From contig NZ_LMRV01000039.1 of the NCBI RefSeq assembly GCF_001428245.1, positions 1-64,000 on the forward strand: 64,000 nucleotides of DNA. The letters are read 5' to 3'. How positions within the stretch are numbered: the stretch's first letter is position 1; the number at the start of each line of letters is the position of its first letter. The notes under the pieces were generated by a model. That model saw only the letters and a program-made list of their open reading frames with translations. It did no database searches and was not told where the DNA came from. A program made the position numbers and the translations under genes. The DNA is from Paenibacillus sp. Soil522 (GTDB lineage Bacteria; Bacillota; Bacilli; Paenibacillales; Paenibacillaceae). This document shows positions 9,063 to 17,279 of the stretch, one piece after another.

Positions 9063-10125
9063 AATCCTTCACCTCTTCCCGCGAAAGCGCCCGTTTCTTC
9101 TTCACTTCGGCCGTGATGGCAGGGACGATTTTGAATAAATCCCCGACGATGCGGTAATGCGCGGTCTGGAAAATAGGCGCTTCCGGATCTTTATTAATCG
9201 CCACGATCACGTCCGAACCCGCCATTCCGACGATGTGCTGAACCGCTCCGGATATGCCGATGGCAAAATAAAGCTTTGGTCTTACGGTGCAGCCGGTTTG
9301 CCCGACCTGATGCTCATGCTTGATCCAGCCCGCATCGACGGCTGCCCGGGAAGCGCCGACGATTCCCCCGAGAGCGTCGGCCAGCTCCTTCAGCATGGCG
9401 AAAGGCTCCGGTCCTCCCAGCCCCCGGCCGCCGGCGACGATGATTTCCGCTTCCTCCAGATTGATTTTGTCGCGTTCCTGGATGAAATCCAGCACCCGCG
9501 TCGCAATTTGCTCCTCGGTCATCGCGTTCGCGATGAGGATGACCTCGCCTTCGCGGGTGGTATCGCGAGGCAGCGCCTGGAACACGCCCGCGCGGGCCGT
9601 AGCCATCTGAGGCCGATACTTCTTGCATAAGATCGTAGCCATCATTTTCTCCGAAAAGGCGGGGCGGCTAGCGAGCAGCAGCCGCGACGGCGGCGGCTCG
9701 ACATCCAATTCGGTCGTATCCGCAGTCAGTCCGGTCGGCAGGTGGGTAGCGATCGCGCCGGCTAAATCCCTGCCGGTGCCCGTCGCGCCGAACAGACAAA
9801 TTTCAGGCTTAGCCTCTCCGATGACCTTCATCGCGACACGGCTATAAGGCCTCGTCCGGTACGCTTTCAGCTCGGGCGCCTCGCACAAAAATACTTTGTC
9901 CGCACCGTAATAAATCGCTTCCTGCGCCAAATGCCCCACCTCATGCCCGATGACGAGCGCCATCAGTTGAACCTCCAGCTTCCCCGCGAGCCTTTTCCCC
10001 TCCCCCAGCAGCTGCCAGGAAACCTTCTTGGCTTCCCCGTCCCGCTGTTCCACGACAACGAGCACGCCCCGGTAATCGGACCAATCGGACGTTTGTTCCG
10101 CATCTCTTGCAGCAGTCATCTGCAT
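9046..10125 (-). CDS. fixB: electron-transfer flavoprotein alpha subunit FixB
   Basis: A 359-residue EtfA-family protein. The C-terminal FAD domain carries GGRGLGG, HQVGQTG, ISGAVQH and AINKDPEAPIF, the standard EtfA set. It pairs with FixA to form the ETF heterodimer. The ribosome site AGGAGGGG lies just upstream of the start at 10125, and the gene is 13 nt downstream of fixA. Confidence 0.94.
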   Translation of the reverse strand: MQMTAARDAEQTSDWSDYRGVLVVVEQRDGEAKKVSWQLLGEGKRLAGKLEVQLMALVIGHEVGHLAQEAIYYGADKVFLCEAPELKAYRTRPYSRVAMKVIGEAKPEICLFGATGTGRDLAGAIATHLPTGLTADTTELDVEPPPSRLLLASRPAFSEKMMATILCKKYRPQMATARAGVFQALPRDTTREGEVILIANAMTEEQIATRVLDFIQERDKINLEEAEIIVAGGRGLGGPEPFAMLKELADALGGIVGASRAAVDAGWIKHEHQVGQTGCTVRPKLYFAIGISGAVQHIVGMAGSDVIVAINKDPEAPIFQTAHYRIVGDLFKIVPAITAEVKKKRALSREEVKDYERKV

Positions 10126-10138
10126 CCCCTCCTAAAGG

Positions 10139-10972
10139 TTACGTCCACCCGAATCTTTCCGGCAGATCACTCTCCCACAGCTTATTTACCAGCTCCCCGG
10201 CCACTTGCTCGGGAGTATCGCCGCTTACGATTTGGCCGTTTATTTTTCTGACTTCGGGCACCCAGGTTTTGCTGACGATCGTCGGCGATCCTTTCAAGCC
10301 GATCTTGGCGTTGTCCAGATCGGGGAAATCGGCGGTCGTCCATATGTACGGCTTGTAACCGGCAGCCCGGATCATGCCCGGCAGCGAAGCTCTGCGGACT
10401 TTGTTCAGCTCCTTAAGCGCGGTAATAAGCAGCGGCATGGAAGACTCGACGACCTCAAGCCCGTCCTCCAAATACCGGTGAACGGTAACTTTCCGACTGA
10501 TGGGGTTCACATCGGCGACCTTTCCCACATACGTCAGCTGCTCCAGGTCCAACCGGCACGCAATGCCGGGACCGACCTGCCCGGTATCCCCGTCCAGCGT
10601 TTGCTTGCCGCAAAACACGATGTCCGCTTTCCCCCACAGCTCCTCTACCTTGCGGATCGTCCGCGCCACAACGTAAGAAGTCGCAAGCGTATCCGCGCCT
10701 GCAAACTTCCGGTCGGTGACGAGAACGGCCTCGTCCGCGCCAAGCGAAATGCATTCCTTCAGCGACTTCTCGGCAGGAGGCGGCCCCATGGTGACGACCG
10801 TGACTCTGGCGTCATGCTCATCCTTGATGCGCAACGCCTCTTCCAGGCCGTGCAGATCGTAGAAATTGACGATGCTCGGCACGCCCTGGCGGATTAACGT
10901 ATTGTTGACGGGATCGATCCGGATTTCCCGGCTGTCGGGAACCTGCTTGATGCAAACGATAATATGCAGCAC
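10139..10972 (-). CDS. fixA: electron-transfer flavoprotein beta subunit FixA
   Basis: A 277-residue EtfB-family protein (IIVCIKQVPDS at the start, AFARTAG-like central region replaced by GADEAVLVTDRKFAG, and CGKQTLDGDTGQVGPGIA). It binds the bifurcating FAD together with FixB. I place the start at the GTG at 10972: a GTG at 10981 would overlap the AGGAGG ribosome site, whereas 10972 has 10-nt spacing. It is the first canonical gene of the operon, with a small unknown gene 83 nt upstream. Confidence 0.92.
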   Translation of the reverse strand: MLHIIVCIKQVPDSREIRIDPVNNTLIRQGVPSIVNFYDLHGLEEALRIKDEHDARVTVVTMGPPPAEKSLKECISLGADEAVLVTDRKFAGADTLATSYVVARTIRKVEELWGKADIVFCGKQTLDGDTGQVGPGIACRLDLEQLTYVGKVADVNPISRKVTVHRYLEDGLEVVESSMPLLITALKELNKVRRASLPGMIRAAGYKPYIWTTADFPDLDNAKIGLKGSPTIVSKTWVPEVRKINGQIVSGDTPEQVAGELVNKLWESDLPERFGWT

Positions 10973-11055
10973 TCGTGGCACACCTCCTAATAGTTTTTAC
11001 GGCTTCACTGAATCGACTTCCATGAACGAGCAAAAACTCGCTTCGGAAGCATAAG

Positions 11056-11418
11056 TCAAATCTTCGCCCAGTCGTCCCAGTACGGATGAACGTACTTCTC
11101 GGTCAGCTCATCGTTACGGGAGCTTGCTTTGATCGCTTCCGAAAGTCTCCATGCTTTGTCAAAGGTTGAGGGGACCGTCGTATAGAAGAGCGGAGGAACA
11201 AGCCAAAAGACCCTCCCTTTCGCCACCGGGTAAACGATCGTTTTCCAGCCGGCGTCGATTTCATCCTCTTCCCACATCAAGGCGATAAGCCAGTTCGCGA
11301 ATGCATGGCGCTTCCCGTCATTGCTGATGTAAATCTCGCCCAACTGTTCCTTGTCGCGCTGCCCGATCGGAATATGCGGTCTTTGGAAAAAGCTCTCCAG
11401 ATTCAGGAACTGGCCCAT
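11056..11418 (-). CDS. unknown 120-residue protein heading the fix operon
   Basis: I do not recognise this protein. It is soluble, rich in aromatic residues (WLIALMWEEDEIDAGWKT, RVFWLVPPLFYTTVP, YVHPYWDDW), and has no Cys motif, signal peptide or membrane helix. It precedes fixA by 83 nt on the same strand with no terminator between, so it is probably in the fix operon. The likely start is ATG 11418, with GAGGGGGC upstream. It could be an accessory or regulatory factor of FixABCX; that is inference from position alone. Confidence 0.65.
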   Translation of the reverse strand: MGQFLNLESFFQRPHIPIGQRDKEQLGEIYISNDGKRHAFANWLIALMWEEDEIDAGWKTIVYPVAKGRVFWLVPPLFYTTVPSTFDKAWRLSEAIKASSRNDELTEKYVHPYWDDWAKI

Positions 11419-11560
11419 GCCTACAGCCCCCTCGCCATTTTTATTAAGAGCTTAACGATTAAGATTATTAAACGCTTTCATATTTACCATGGCGTGGTAA
11501 AGGTTACGGTTCATTATATGCGGGACCGGGGAAATCTTTCTTTATATTCTTCCATAACGC

Positions 11561-11586
11561 AAAAAAGACACCCGCAAAGGTGTCTT
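11561..11586 (-). terminator. terminator after the short GH43 gene
   Basis: On the minus strand AAGACACC and GGTGTCTT form an 8-bp stem with a 6-nt loop, followed by TTTTGCG. It lies 76 nt after the stop of the gene ending at 11663. Confidence 0.7.
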
Positions 11587-11662
11587 CCGCAAAAAATTAT
11601 GCGTTGTAAGTTCAACTTATATAGATTCATTTCTTGTTTATTCGTATGCGGAACACCTGGGC

Positions 11663-12610
11663 CTAATACTCAGATGGCATTTTTTTATAAGCTTTCAAAC
11701 TTTCATATTCTTCCATGGTAATCGTTAAGATGGTACCATGCTTATAACCATATGGGAAAGTAAAGGATTTATCCGAACGCATAAATCTTCCTGTTGACAT
11801 TTTCTCTGCTATGAACGGAACATACCCTTGTTCTTCTGCGGAACATCCATAAAAATCCAAGAATAAGCACCATCTGCCATCTTCCAATTTAACTGCTGTT
11901 GGAGCTTCATATTGTCCTGATTGCAGTGACTCCATGCTATTATCAAATTCTTCAATCTTCTCAAATGGTCCAGTTATATTTTCTGATTCCATAAGAATAA
12001 TTCTAGCAGGATTCTTTTCACTCTTTAAGAATAAATAATACTTTCCGTCTTCCTCATACATTGCAGAATCAATGACTCCACTGTCTTCTTTCCGATATAA
12101 AACCTTAGCTTCTGTAAAATTCACAAAATCTTTTGTTCGGGAATAATAGATTCCCTTTTCTCCATAGTTATTGCAGCTATGGGATGATGACCAGTGAATA
12201 ACGTAATCATCATTTTTCTTATCATAAATAAGATCCGGTGCCCACAAACAGCCGAAGTCTTCATCTCCCAGTTTTATCATCCTCTGTTCTGACCAGTGAA
12301 TCAAATCATCAGACTCCCAGAGGACAAGACATTTGCTTCCGTTTCTTGATATTTTGTCCCATGAATGTTGATACTGATTCAACATACCATACGACAAACT
12401 TAAGTCTGTTGCTAAAATAAAAAATTTACCTTCTTTGGTTCTAGTAATCGTAAAATCTCTTACGCCCTTATCGCCATAATAACTCCATAAAATAGGATTT
12501 CCATCATTAACTTCTTCCCAATAAAAGCCATCCTTACTAACTCCGAAGTAAACCTGTTCTCCGTCCGGTGTTCTCTTCTCCTTAAAATGTACAAATAAAT
12601 AAGCTTGCAT
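11663..12610 (-). CDS. glycoside hydrolase family 43-like protein (short, AT-rich)
   Basis: A 315-residue single-domain five-bladed beta-propeller of the GH43 superfamily. Candidate catalytic residues are D52 in KGVRDF (general base), D181 in VIDSAM (pKa modulator) and E235 in QYEAPT (acid). There is no signal peptide, so it is cytoplasmic and probably acts on imported arabinosyl/xylosyl oligosaccharides. It is clearly homologous to the N-terminal half of the next gene upstream (shared DGEQVYF, KGVRD, WESxDLxHWS, WAPxxIYD), but its base composition is markedly more AT-rich. This suggests separate acquisition rather than recent local duplication. The ribosome site AGGGAGGG precedes the ATG. 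Confidence 0.85.
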   Translation of the reverse strand: MQAYLFVHFKEKRTPDGEQVYFGVSKDGFYWEEVNDGNPILWSYYGDKGVRDFTITRTKEGKFFILATDLSLSYGMLNQYQHSWDKISRNGSKCLVLWESDDLIHWSEQRMIKLGDEDFGCLWAPDLIYDKKNDDYVIHWSSSHSCNNYGEKGIYYSRTKDFVNFTEAKVLYRKEDSGVIDSAMYEEDGKYYLFLKSEKNPARIILMESENITGPFEKIEEFDNSMESLQSGQYEAPTAVKLEDGRWCLFLDFYGCSAEEQGYVPFIAEKMSTGRFMRSDKSFTFPYGYKHGTILTITMEEYESLKAYKKMPSEY

Positions 12611-12791
12611 TATTTCTAATCCCTCCCTTTGTAATATGATCGATCTAGAGTTTCCGTCAAATCTAAATACAGTAATTTACTGCTAAGGGAATTCACATTC
12701 AAAAATTTGCAAATTCAACAGGTACACTATACTGTATTTTAGTTTTATATGCGGGGGAGGCGTTTCACCGCCCCGTTTACGCGGGCATCCT

Positions 12792-14606
12792 CTACAGCTG
12801 CATCTGCTGCATCAGCCCATCTTCGCCGAAGGTGAGCGGGTCTATGCAGACTTCGCGATGAAAGCCTTTTCCCTCTGTAAACCGGGTCAGCGGCGTGACA
12901 AACCGGTGATAAGCAATCCAATACTTATCGGTGCCGGGCTCCTGGAGAATCGAATGATGAGCGGTGCCGAGCATATCCTTTTCCTTATTTTTGACAAGAA
13001 CCGGATAGCGGTAAGTTACCGGCCCGTAAAGATGCTCCGCCGTGCCATAATTCACGTGGTAATCCTCGCTGCCAGTGTCGTCGCAGGACCACGTGAAGTG
13101 ATACTGCCCGCCGCGCCTCAGAACGGTGACCGCCTCCCGGAAATCGTGCAGGCCGACAAGATTCTTCATCGTATCCTCAATTACGTTTACCATATCTTCA
13201 CTGAGCCGTACAATTGCAGGGTGTGCATTTCCAAACAGCAGGTACGCTGTACCGTCATCCTCAAAATAGACGGATGGGTCTATGGCCTGGCCCATGGTGA
13301 CACCAAGACGCTTCGTCTGTTCCATGGTAACAAGCGGCTGCGGCTGTGCGCGAAACGGGCCTACCGGAGTCTCGGCAACCGCAACCCCTATGGCGCTCTC
13401 TCCGCTTTTCATTTTGCCGCAAAAATAATAGTAATATTTACCATTTTTGTCGGCAATGGCCGGTGCCCATGCGCTGCCGACAGCCCAAGGTACATCTTCC
13501 GTCGCAAGATCCAAAATCACTCCTTCATCTTTCCAAATACGCATGTCAGCCGAAGAAAACGCATGAAATTGCGTACCCGACCAGCCCGTGTAGCCATCGG
13601 TTGTGGGATAAAGGTAATAGCGGTCGCCGAACTTCGCAAGATCCGGGTCGGCGAATTGCCCTAGCAAGGCCTGATGGCCATCGCCAAACGCCGCCAGAAG
13701 GCGGCTGCATTCGGCAGCGGTAATAGGGAGGACTCCGCCGTGGCGTTTCTTGGTTTTTCCCAAATCGAACGACCCTTCCGGCAGAACCCGGAATTCACCG
13801 CCATCAAGGTCGGAGGTCAGCAGGGGGAGGTAGCCCTTTCCTTCCGCAAAGCGATCCACAATAAGGCACCACTCCTCGCGATCGTTCAACTTGTAAATTT
13901 GGGGGCCTTCCACACCTAGCAATTCTTCCAAAACCGGAGCGGGAAGATCGGTGAATGAGTCTTTTTCCAGCGATGTGCCTTTTTCGACCCGGATATTCTT
14001 AGTCGTTTCATCCTTGGAAAAACGGTAGTAGGCACCGTTGTGTGCAATGATCGTAGTGTCAATGATGTGGTTTTCCCGTTCAATATATTTTTCAGGCTCT
14101 GTAAAGCTGCGAAAATCCCTAGTGCGGGCGCTATAGATTTTTTGTTTCCGCTCTTTCTCCTGCGGTTCCTGCGTCGCGGAGGCCCAAAACACCAGGAAAT
14201 CGTCCGCGGCTTCATCATAAATAACCTCCGGCGCCCAGACGCAGCCGGCGCCCGGTACGCCAAGGGTGACTGCCCACGGTGAAGACCAATGCACCAGATC
14301 GGCGGATTCCCATATGATAATGTCGCGGCTTCCGTTAGTCGACGCAGCGGTCCAGCCCTTTCCGTTTGCAATGCGAAGATCCGTGGCAATCAGATAAAAC
14401 TTGTCCTCCTTGGGCGAGCGCACGATAAACGGATCCCTCACGCCCTTTTCCCCCAGTTCGGAACGCAGAACCGGTAACCCCGCATTCAGGTCTTTCCAAT
14501 GCAGGCCGTCCTCACTGTAGGAGAAATAAACCTGCTCGCCGTCAGGCTGTTCCCCGATAAAATGCACCAAAAGATAACCTGAATAATTGCTATTATATAC
14601 TGACAA
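12792..14606 (-). CDS. double-domain GH43 glycosidase
   Basis: A 604-residue protein made of two GH43-type beta-propellers in tandem. Domain 1 (about 1-305) has D53 in GVRDPF, IIDTTI and VEGPQIY. Domain 2 (about 315-604) has ADPDLAKF as general base, AIDPSVYF as modulator and FREAVTVL as acid. It has no signal peptide. Expected activity is alpha-L-arabinofuranosidase or beta-xylosidase on oligosaccharides; which linkages each domain cuts cannot be told. The start is a TTG at 14606, 7 nt after AGGGGG; no ATG fits. A separate single-domain homologue of domain 1 follows downstream. Confidence 0.88.
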   Translation of the reverse strand: MSVYNSNYSGYLLVHFIGEQPDGEQVYFSYSEDGLHWKDLNAGLPVLRSELGEKGVRDPFIVRSPKEDKFYLIATDLRIANGKGWTAASTNGSRDIIIWESADLVHWSSPWAVTLGVPGAGCVWAPEVIYDEAADDFLVFWASATQEPQEKERKQKIYSARTRDFRSFTEPEKYIERENHIIDTTIIAHNGAYYRFSKDETTKNIRVEKGTSLEKDSFTDLPAPVLEELLGVEGPQIYKLNDREEWCLIVDRFAEGKGYLPLLTSDLDGGEFRVLPEGSFDLGKTKKRHGGVLPITAAECSRLLAAFGDGHQALLGQFADPDLAKFGDRYYLYPTTDGYTGWSGTQFHAFSSADMRIWKDEGVILDLATEDVPWAVGSAWAPAIADKNGKYYYYFCGKMKSGESAIGVAVAETPVGPFRAQPQPLVTMEQTKRLGVTMGQAIDPSVYFEDDGTAYLLFGNAHPAIVRLSEDMVNVIEDTMKNLVGLHDFREAVTVLRRGGQYHFTWSCDDTGSEDYHVNYGTAEHLYGPVTYRYPVLVKNKEKDMLGTAHHSILQEPGTDKYWIAYHRFVTPLTRFTEGKGFHREVCIDPLTFGEDGLMQQMQL

Positions 14607-15114
14607 AAGATAGCCCCCTAAATAAATTAATATTGCATATAGATCTCCACATGTACCCTTGCGGTTAACCCTCTCATATTTTCCCGGGTCAATGCCCTTA
14701 CATTCCTTCGCTCTACCTCGATAACGAGTTTGGAGATGACCTTCTCATTATTGATGTCGTTCTTGGTGGGAGGTTTTTACTTTTATGAAATATTGTATTA
14801 ATATAATTGTTAATTCAATGATAAAAACATTAATTCATGTTTCATATTAAGACATATTTGACTGGAATGCAATCCTTAATAAAAAGCCTGTAGTCGGCAA
14901 ATGTTGCCGCTACAGGGCAGCATTCGTTTTCCGATGGGAAACTGATTCGAATCCCAATAAGGATTGATGAAGGGTCTCAGCTCTGTCCGCTCAGGCGGTG
15001 AACCGGTAAAGATCTTCACGAGAAAATAGACCACTGATGTATTCAGCGGTCTGCCTTACAAATTCTGTATCCGTTTATTCAGTGATTTTTCCTTTTTTTA
15101 GAAATTAACATCAT
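14607..15114. other. intergenic region with a small open frame and a terminator
   Basis: Just upstream of the GH43 gene a minus-strand frame from about 14780 to 14629 reads like a coding tail (KVISKLVIEVERRNVRAL, ENMRGLTARVHVEIYM) but has no start codon, so it may be a remnant. The remainder is AT-rich, with the hairpin at 14881-14918 and a weaker palindrome near 15030. Confidence 0.35.
14881..14918 (-). terminator. strong hairpin terminator
   Basis: On the minus strand CCTGTAGCGGCAA pairs with TTGCCGACTACAGG (one mismatch) around ATG/CAT, followed by CTTTTTATT. It lies about 200 nt downstream of the zinc-ribbon gene and probably ends that small operon. Confidence 0.65.
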
Positions 15115-15573
15115 TTATATTAAAAAATTGCGATGTCCATTTTGTATTTTTCTCGTACCATAGCGCGTAATTCGGGTCGGAAAATGGCCTATCCGATCCC
15201 GCAAAATGTTTTCAATTACCCAAGCTTTCCGCGTCCACCATTCATAAGTTCTTCCCGATTCTTGTGCGGCTTCCAGATAATCATGGGTTCCGGCATCGAT
15301 CACCTTATTAAAAAGTTTTAAATGTTTGTTTATGTCTGTTCGTTCTTGCCGGACTAGCCGCAGCAGAAACACCAAAAAAAACGTGGATTTTTTCATCAGC
15401 TCCGGCGTGGAAAGCTCAGCATAATCGGCGTAAAAATACGAATCGAACACAAGAGGCTTCCGACTCACATCGTTCGGAACGTCAATCGAAACCACCGTCA
15501 TCTGACAAAATGTACAGTAGTACTGGTCTGCATCAAGCACAAGTGCTAAGTGACAATAAGGGCATGTTTTCAT
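15115..15573 (-). CDS. small zinc-ribbon protein of unknown function
   Basis: A 152-residue protein starting with a two-knuckle zinc ribbon (CPYC ... YYCTFC) followed by an alpha-helical region (STPELMKKSTFFLVFLLRLVRQE ... YEWWTRKAWVIENILRDRIG). I do not recognise the family further. The ATG at 15573 has 6-nt spacing from GGGGAG; the ATG at 15579 would touch the ribosome site. It is the last gene of a probable three-gene unit with a Spo0E-type gene. Confidence 0.7.
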   Translation of the reverse strand: MKTCPYCHLALVLDADQYYCTFCQMTVVSIDVPNDVSRKPLVFDSYFYADYAELSTPELMKKSTFFLVFLLRLVRQERTDINKHLKLFNKVIDAGTHDYLEAAQESGRTYEWWTRKAWVIENILRDRIGHFPTRITRYGTRKIQNGHRNFLI

Positions 15574-15619
15574 TAACATCTCCCCTTCCTGTTTCGTTTA
15601 AGCACCCGCCGGTCATTGT

Positions 15620-15724
15620 TCAAAAATATATCCAATTTTTAAGTGCGGATTGATCCACCGGATCCTCTCCGTCCCGATCCTTGGTGACAATCGCATTGTT
15701 GTTTCCTTCCTGTTGATCATTCAT
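15620..15724 (-). CDS. 34-residue acidic small protein
   Basis: A short frame with a good ribosome site (AAAGGGG, 7-nt spacing) encodes a hydrophilic acidic peptide (MNDQQEGNNNAIVTKDRDG ... LKNWIYF). It sits between the Spo0E-family gene and the zinc-ribbon gene with tight spacing. I recognise no function. It is called because of spacing, ribosome site and composition. Confidence 0.45.
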   Translation of the reverse strand: MNDQQEGNNNAIVTKDRDGEDPVDQSALKNWIYF

Positions 15725-15743
15725 GGTTCGCCCCTTTCGGGAC

Positions 15744-15905
15744 CTAAACATGCCTTAGTTTCTTCACGCTTTCATGGTAGGTATTGAGCAATTCGTCGAG
15801 CCTTTGGGACAGATCTAAAACCAGCGGTGCATTAAAACCGTACTGTAAGGCTAACTGATGCATGCTCGACCGGGCTTCTTCAATCCGCTGCAGAAGATCG
15901 TTCAT
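15744..15905 (-). CDS. aspartyl-phosphate phosphatase, Spo0E family
   Basis: A 53-residue two-helix hairpin protein with the family signature SQRLDELLNTY (residues 33-43; S..LD..LN.Y), preceded by a first helix (LLQRIEEARSSMHQLAL). Spo0E-type proteins dephosphorylate Spo0A~P and delay sporulation; paralogues may act on other regulators. A very strong GAGGGGGGGG ribosome site lies just upstream. It is the first gene of a small operon and supports a spore-forming host. Confidence 0.85.
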   Translation of the reverse strand: MNDLLQRIEEARSSMHQLALQYGFNAPLVLDLSQRLDELLNTYHESVKKLRHV

Positions 15906-16297
15906 TTGCCCCCCCCTCTCTCTAGCCTTAAAAAAGCTTCAAATCTTCAAAACGTAATTGATGATCTCCCGTTCGAAGGAGACCCTTTTCGTAGTATCCA
16001 AGATTGAAAAAGCTACCGCTCGAAACGGCCGTAAGGTAGACACACCGACTGGAACAATCAGTTGTTGGAAAGCGCAATAAATGTTCGCTCTATCTTCCGC
16101 GGCGCACCTGATGGTGAGCCGGACCATTTCTGGCTATCCTGAAGGGGCACGAGCTTTGCATGTACGGCAACTCAGGTGGATCATCCAAATGTTATCAATC
16201 GCCCTCCTCACTTCTAATGAATAAAGCGTTACGGATCACACTATCCAAGATGTGATGCATCTCCTCCTATGTATGCCTATTTTTGAAAACATTTACG

Positions 16298-16307
16298 TAA
16301 ACGTTTA
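16298..16307. promoter_or_regulatory. LacI-type operator-like palindrome
   Basis: TAAACGTTTA is a perfect 10-bp palindrome of the type bound by LacI/GalR regulators. It lies about 50 nt downstream of the -10 element of the minus-strand promoter. Confidence 0.4.
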
Positions 16308-16326
16308 ACTAAATGTTCAAGACCAT

Positions 16327-16342
16327 ATGTAAGCGTTTTCTT
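16327..16342. promoter_or_regulatory. catabolite-responsive element (cre)
   Basis: ATGTAAGCGTTTTCTT fits the degenerate cre consensus WTGNAANCGNWNNCWW at every position. It lies just downstream of the -10 box of the minus-strand promoter, where CcpA binding would repress transcription. Confidence 0.65.
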
Positions 16343-16355
16343 TGTTGTTAAACTA

Positions 16356-16384
16356 ATATTATTCTGCTACTGTTAATCTGTCAA
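16356..16384 (-). promoter_or_regulatory. sigma-A promoter (TTGACA-N17-TAATAT)
   Basis: On the minus strand TTGACA at 16384-16379 and TAATAT at 16361-16356 are separated by exactly 17 nt, a near-consensus housekeeping promoter. It reads left toward a region with no intact gene before the Spo0E-family operon at 15905. Confidence 0.65.
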
Positions 16385-16657
16385 TAATCCCTTTGCCGTT
16401 ACCTTATTGCCAGTAGGTACGGTCTTCATTTTTTTACAGATAAAGACCCACTTCTGCTGTTTTTGTCCTGAAATCTAGGCGATTTTTCGAATAATATTCA
16501 ATCCTTCCCACAGCGTCCCTACAACCGGAGTCACTTCGATTGTTATGTAAAGCCGCGCTGACAATCTGCATAAACTTTGGCTGGCCATAAGCTCCAAATC
16601 CAAGGTCCGGGCATTAATCCCCGCCTTTTAATAGACGGGGATTGAAAAATGGTGAGG

Positions 16658-16972
16658 ATGACCGATTACTATTTACTACGTTTTACCTGTTTTGCGGAAG
16701 TACTGAGTCGGGTATTACCGAATTTCTTTGTTGTACAGGCTTTAATAGAAGGCATTCTTGTTTTAGTGGATGCCTTCGAACAAATAAAACAGCTGCCGGA
16801 TTGGTTGGAAAATCGACTGTACGAACCGCGGGAACCGCTTGAACGGTTGGGATTTACGATTTTTGTGGTCAGTACACTAAAAGCGGTGGACACCTTTCAA
16901 GCAAAAAGAAGTGGCGGCTCGACAGATTTGAAATGGATATACATTAAACGCGGATTATCGAACAGCCAGTGA
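16658..16972 (+). CDS. possible hypothetical protein
   Basis: A plus-strand frame of about 104 codons starts at ATG 16658 after GGTGAGG. The product (MTDYYLLRFTCFAEVL ... RLYEPREPLERLGFTIFVV) resembles no family I know. It is flanked by decayed sequence and could itself be a remnant. Confidence 0.25.
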   Translation: MTDYYLLRFTCFAEVLSRVLPNFFVVQALIEGILVLVDAFEQIKQLPDWLENRLYEPREPLERLGFTIFVVSTLKAVDTFQAKRSGGSTDLKWIYIKRGLSNSQ

Positions 16973-17240
16973 TTGTGTACTACTGTAACTTCGATGCCGC
17001 GCATGCGGAGTTCAGAAATAAACGTCTTTTAAAATAACCGTTTCACCTAAATTAAGTGCATTTCCTTGACTATCAAGATCTTCAAATGAAAATAAGGCAG
17101 CTCAAGCGCCGAGTTGGTTCTTCTCCCCTGAATTAACGGGCGAAGGTTGTTACGGAGTCGCGTTACCGTACAAACACCGTTTACTACATAGCAGTATCAG
17201 GGAGAAGGTTGTCACCACTTTGGGAAGTTTTGCAAAACCA
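16973..17240. other. intergenic region with a coding-like scrap
   Basis: On the minus strand near 17022-17100 a frame reads FEDLDSQGNALNLGETVI and ends in a stop. It has protein-like composition but no start. I see nothing else. Confidence 0.25.
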
Positions 17241-17268
17241 AAGAAGGACCGTCGATGCGGTCCTTCTT
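17241..17268 (-). terminator. terminator after the GH4 gene
   Basis: AAGAAGGACCG and CGGTCCTTCTT form an 11-bp perfect stem with a 6-nt loop, 12 nt after the GH4 stop. U-rich ends occur on both strands, so it may act in both directions. Confidence 0.75.
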
Positions 17269-17279
17269 CGTAAGAACGT

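Larger units (their letters stand above)
15906..16657. other. long non-coding region with an orphan controlled promoter
   Basis: It contains the promoter and operators listed separately. Downstream of them on the minus strand come AGGAGGAG near 16262 and GAGGAGGG near 16208, each followed only by very short frames (22 and 16 codons). A 62-codon frame at 15939-16127 lacks a ribosome site. The layout looks like the upstream region of a sugar operon whose structural gene has been lost. Confidence 0.45.

Noticed and set aside
7471-10972. fixABCX as evidence of nitrogen fixation
   Set aside because: No nif gene is visible in the window, and fixABCX occurs in non-fixing bacteria.
15939-16127. 62-codon minus-strand frame downstream of the orphan promoter
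   Set aside because: No ribosome site, no recognisable protein pattern, and other frames in the same segment look equally plausible.
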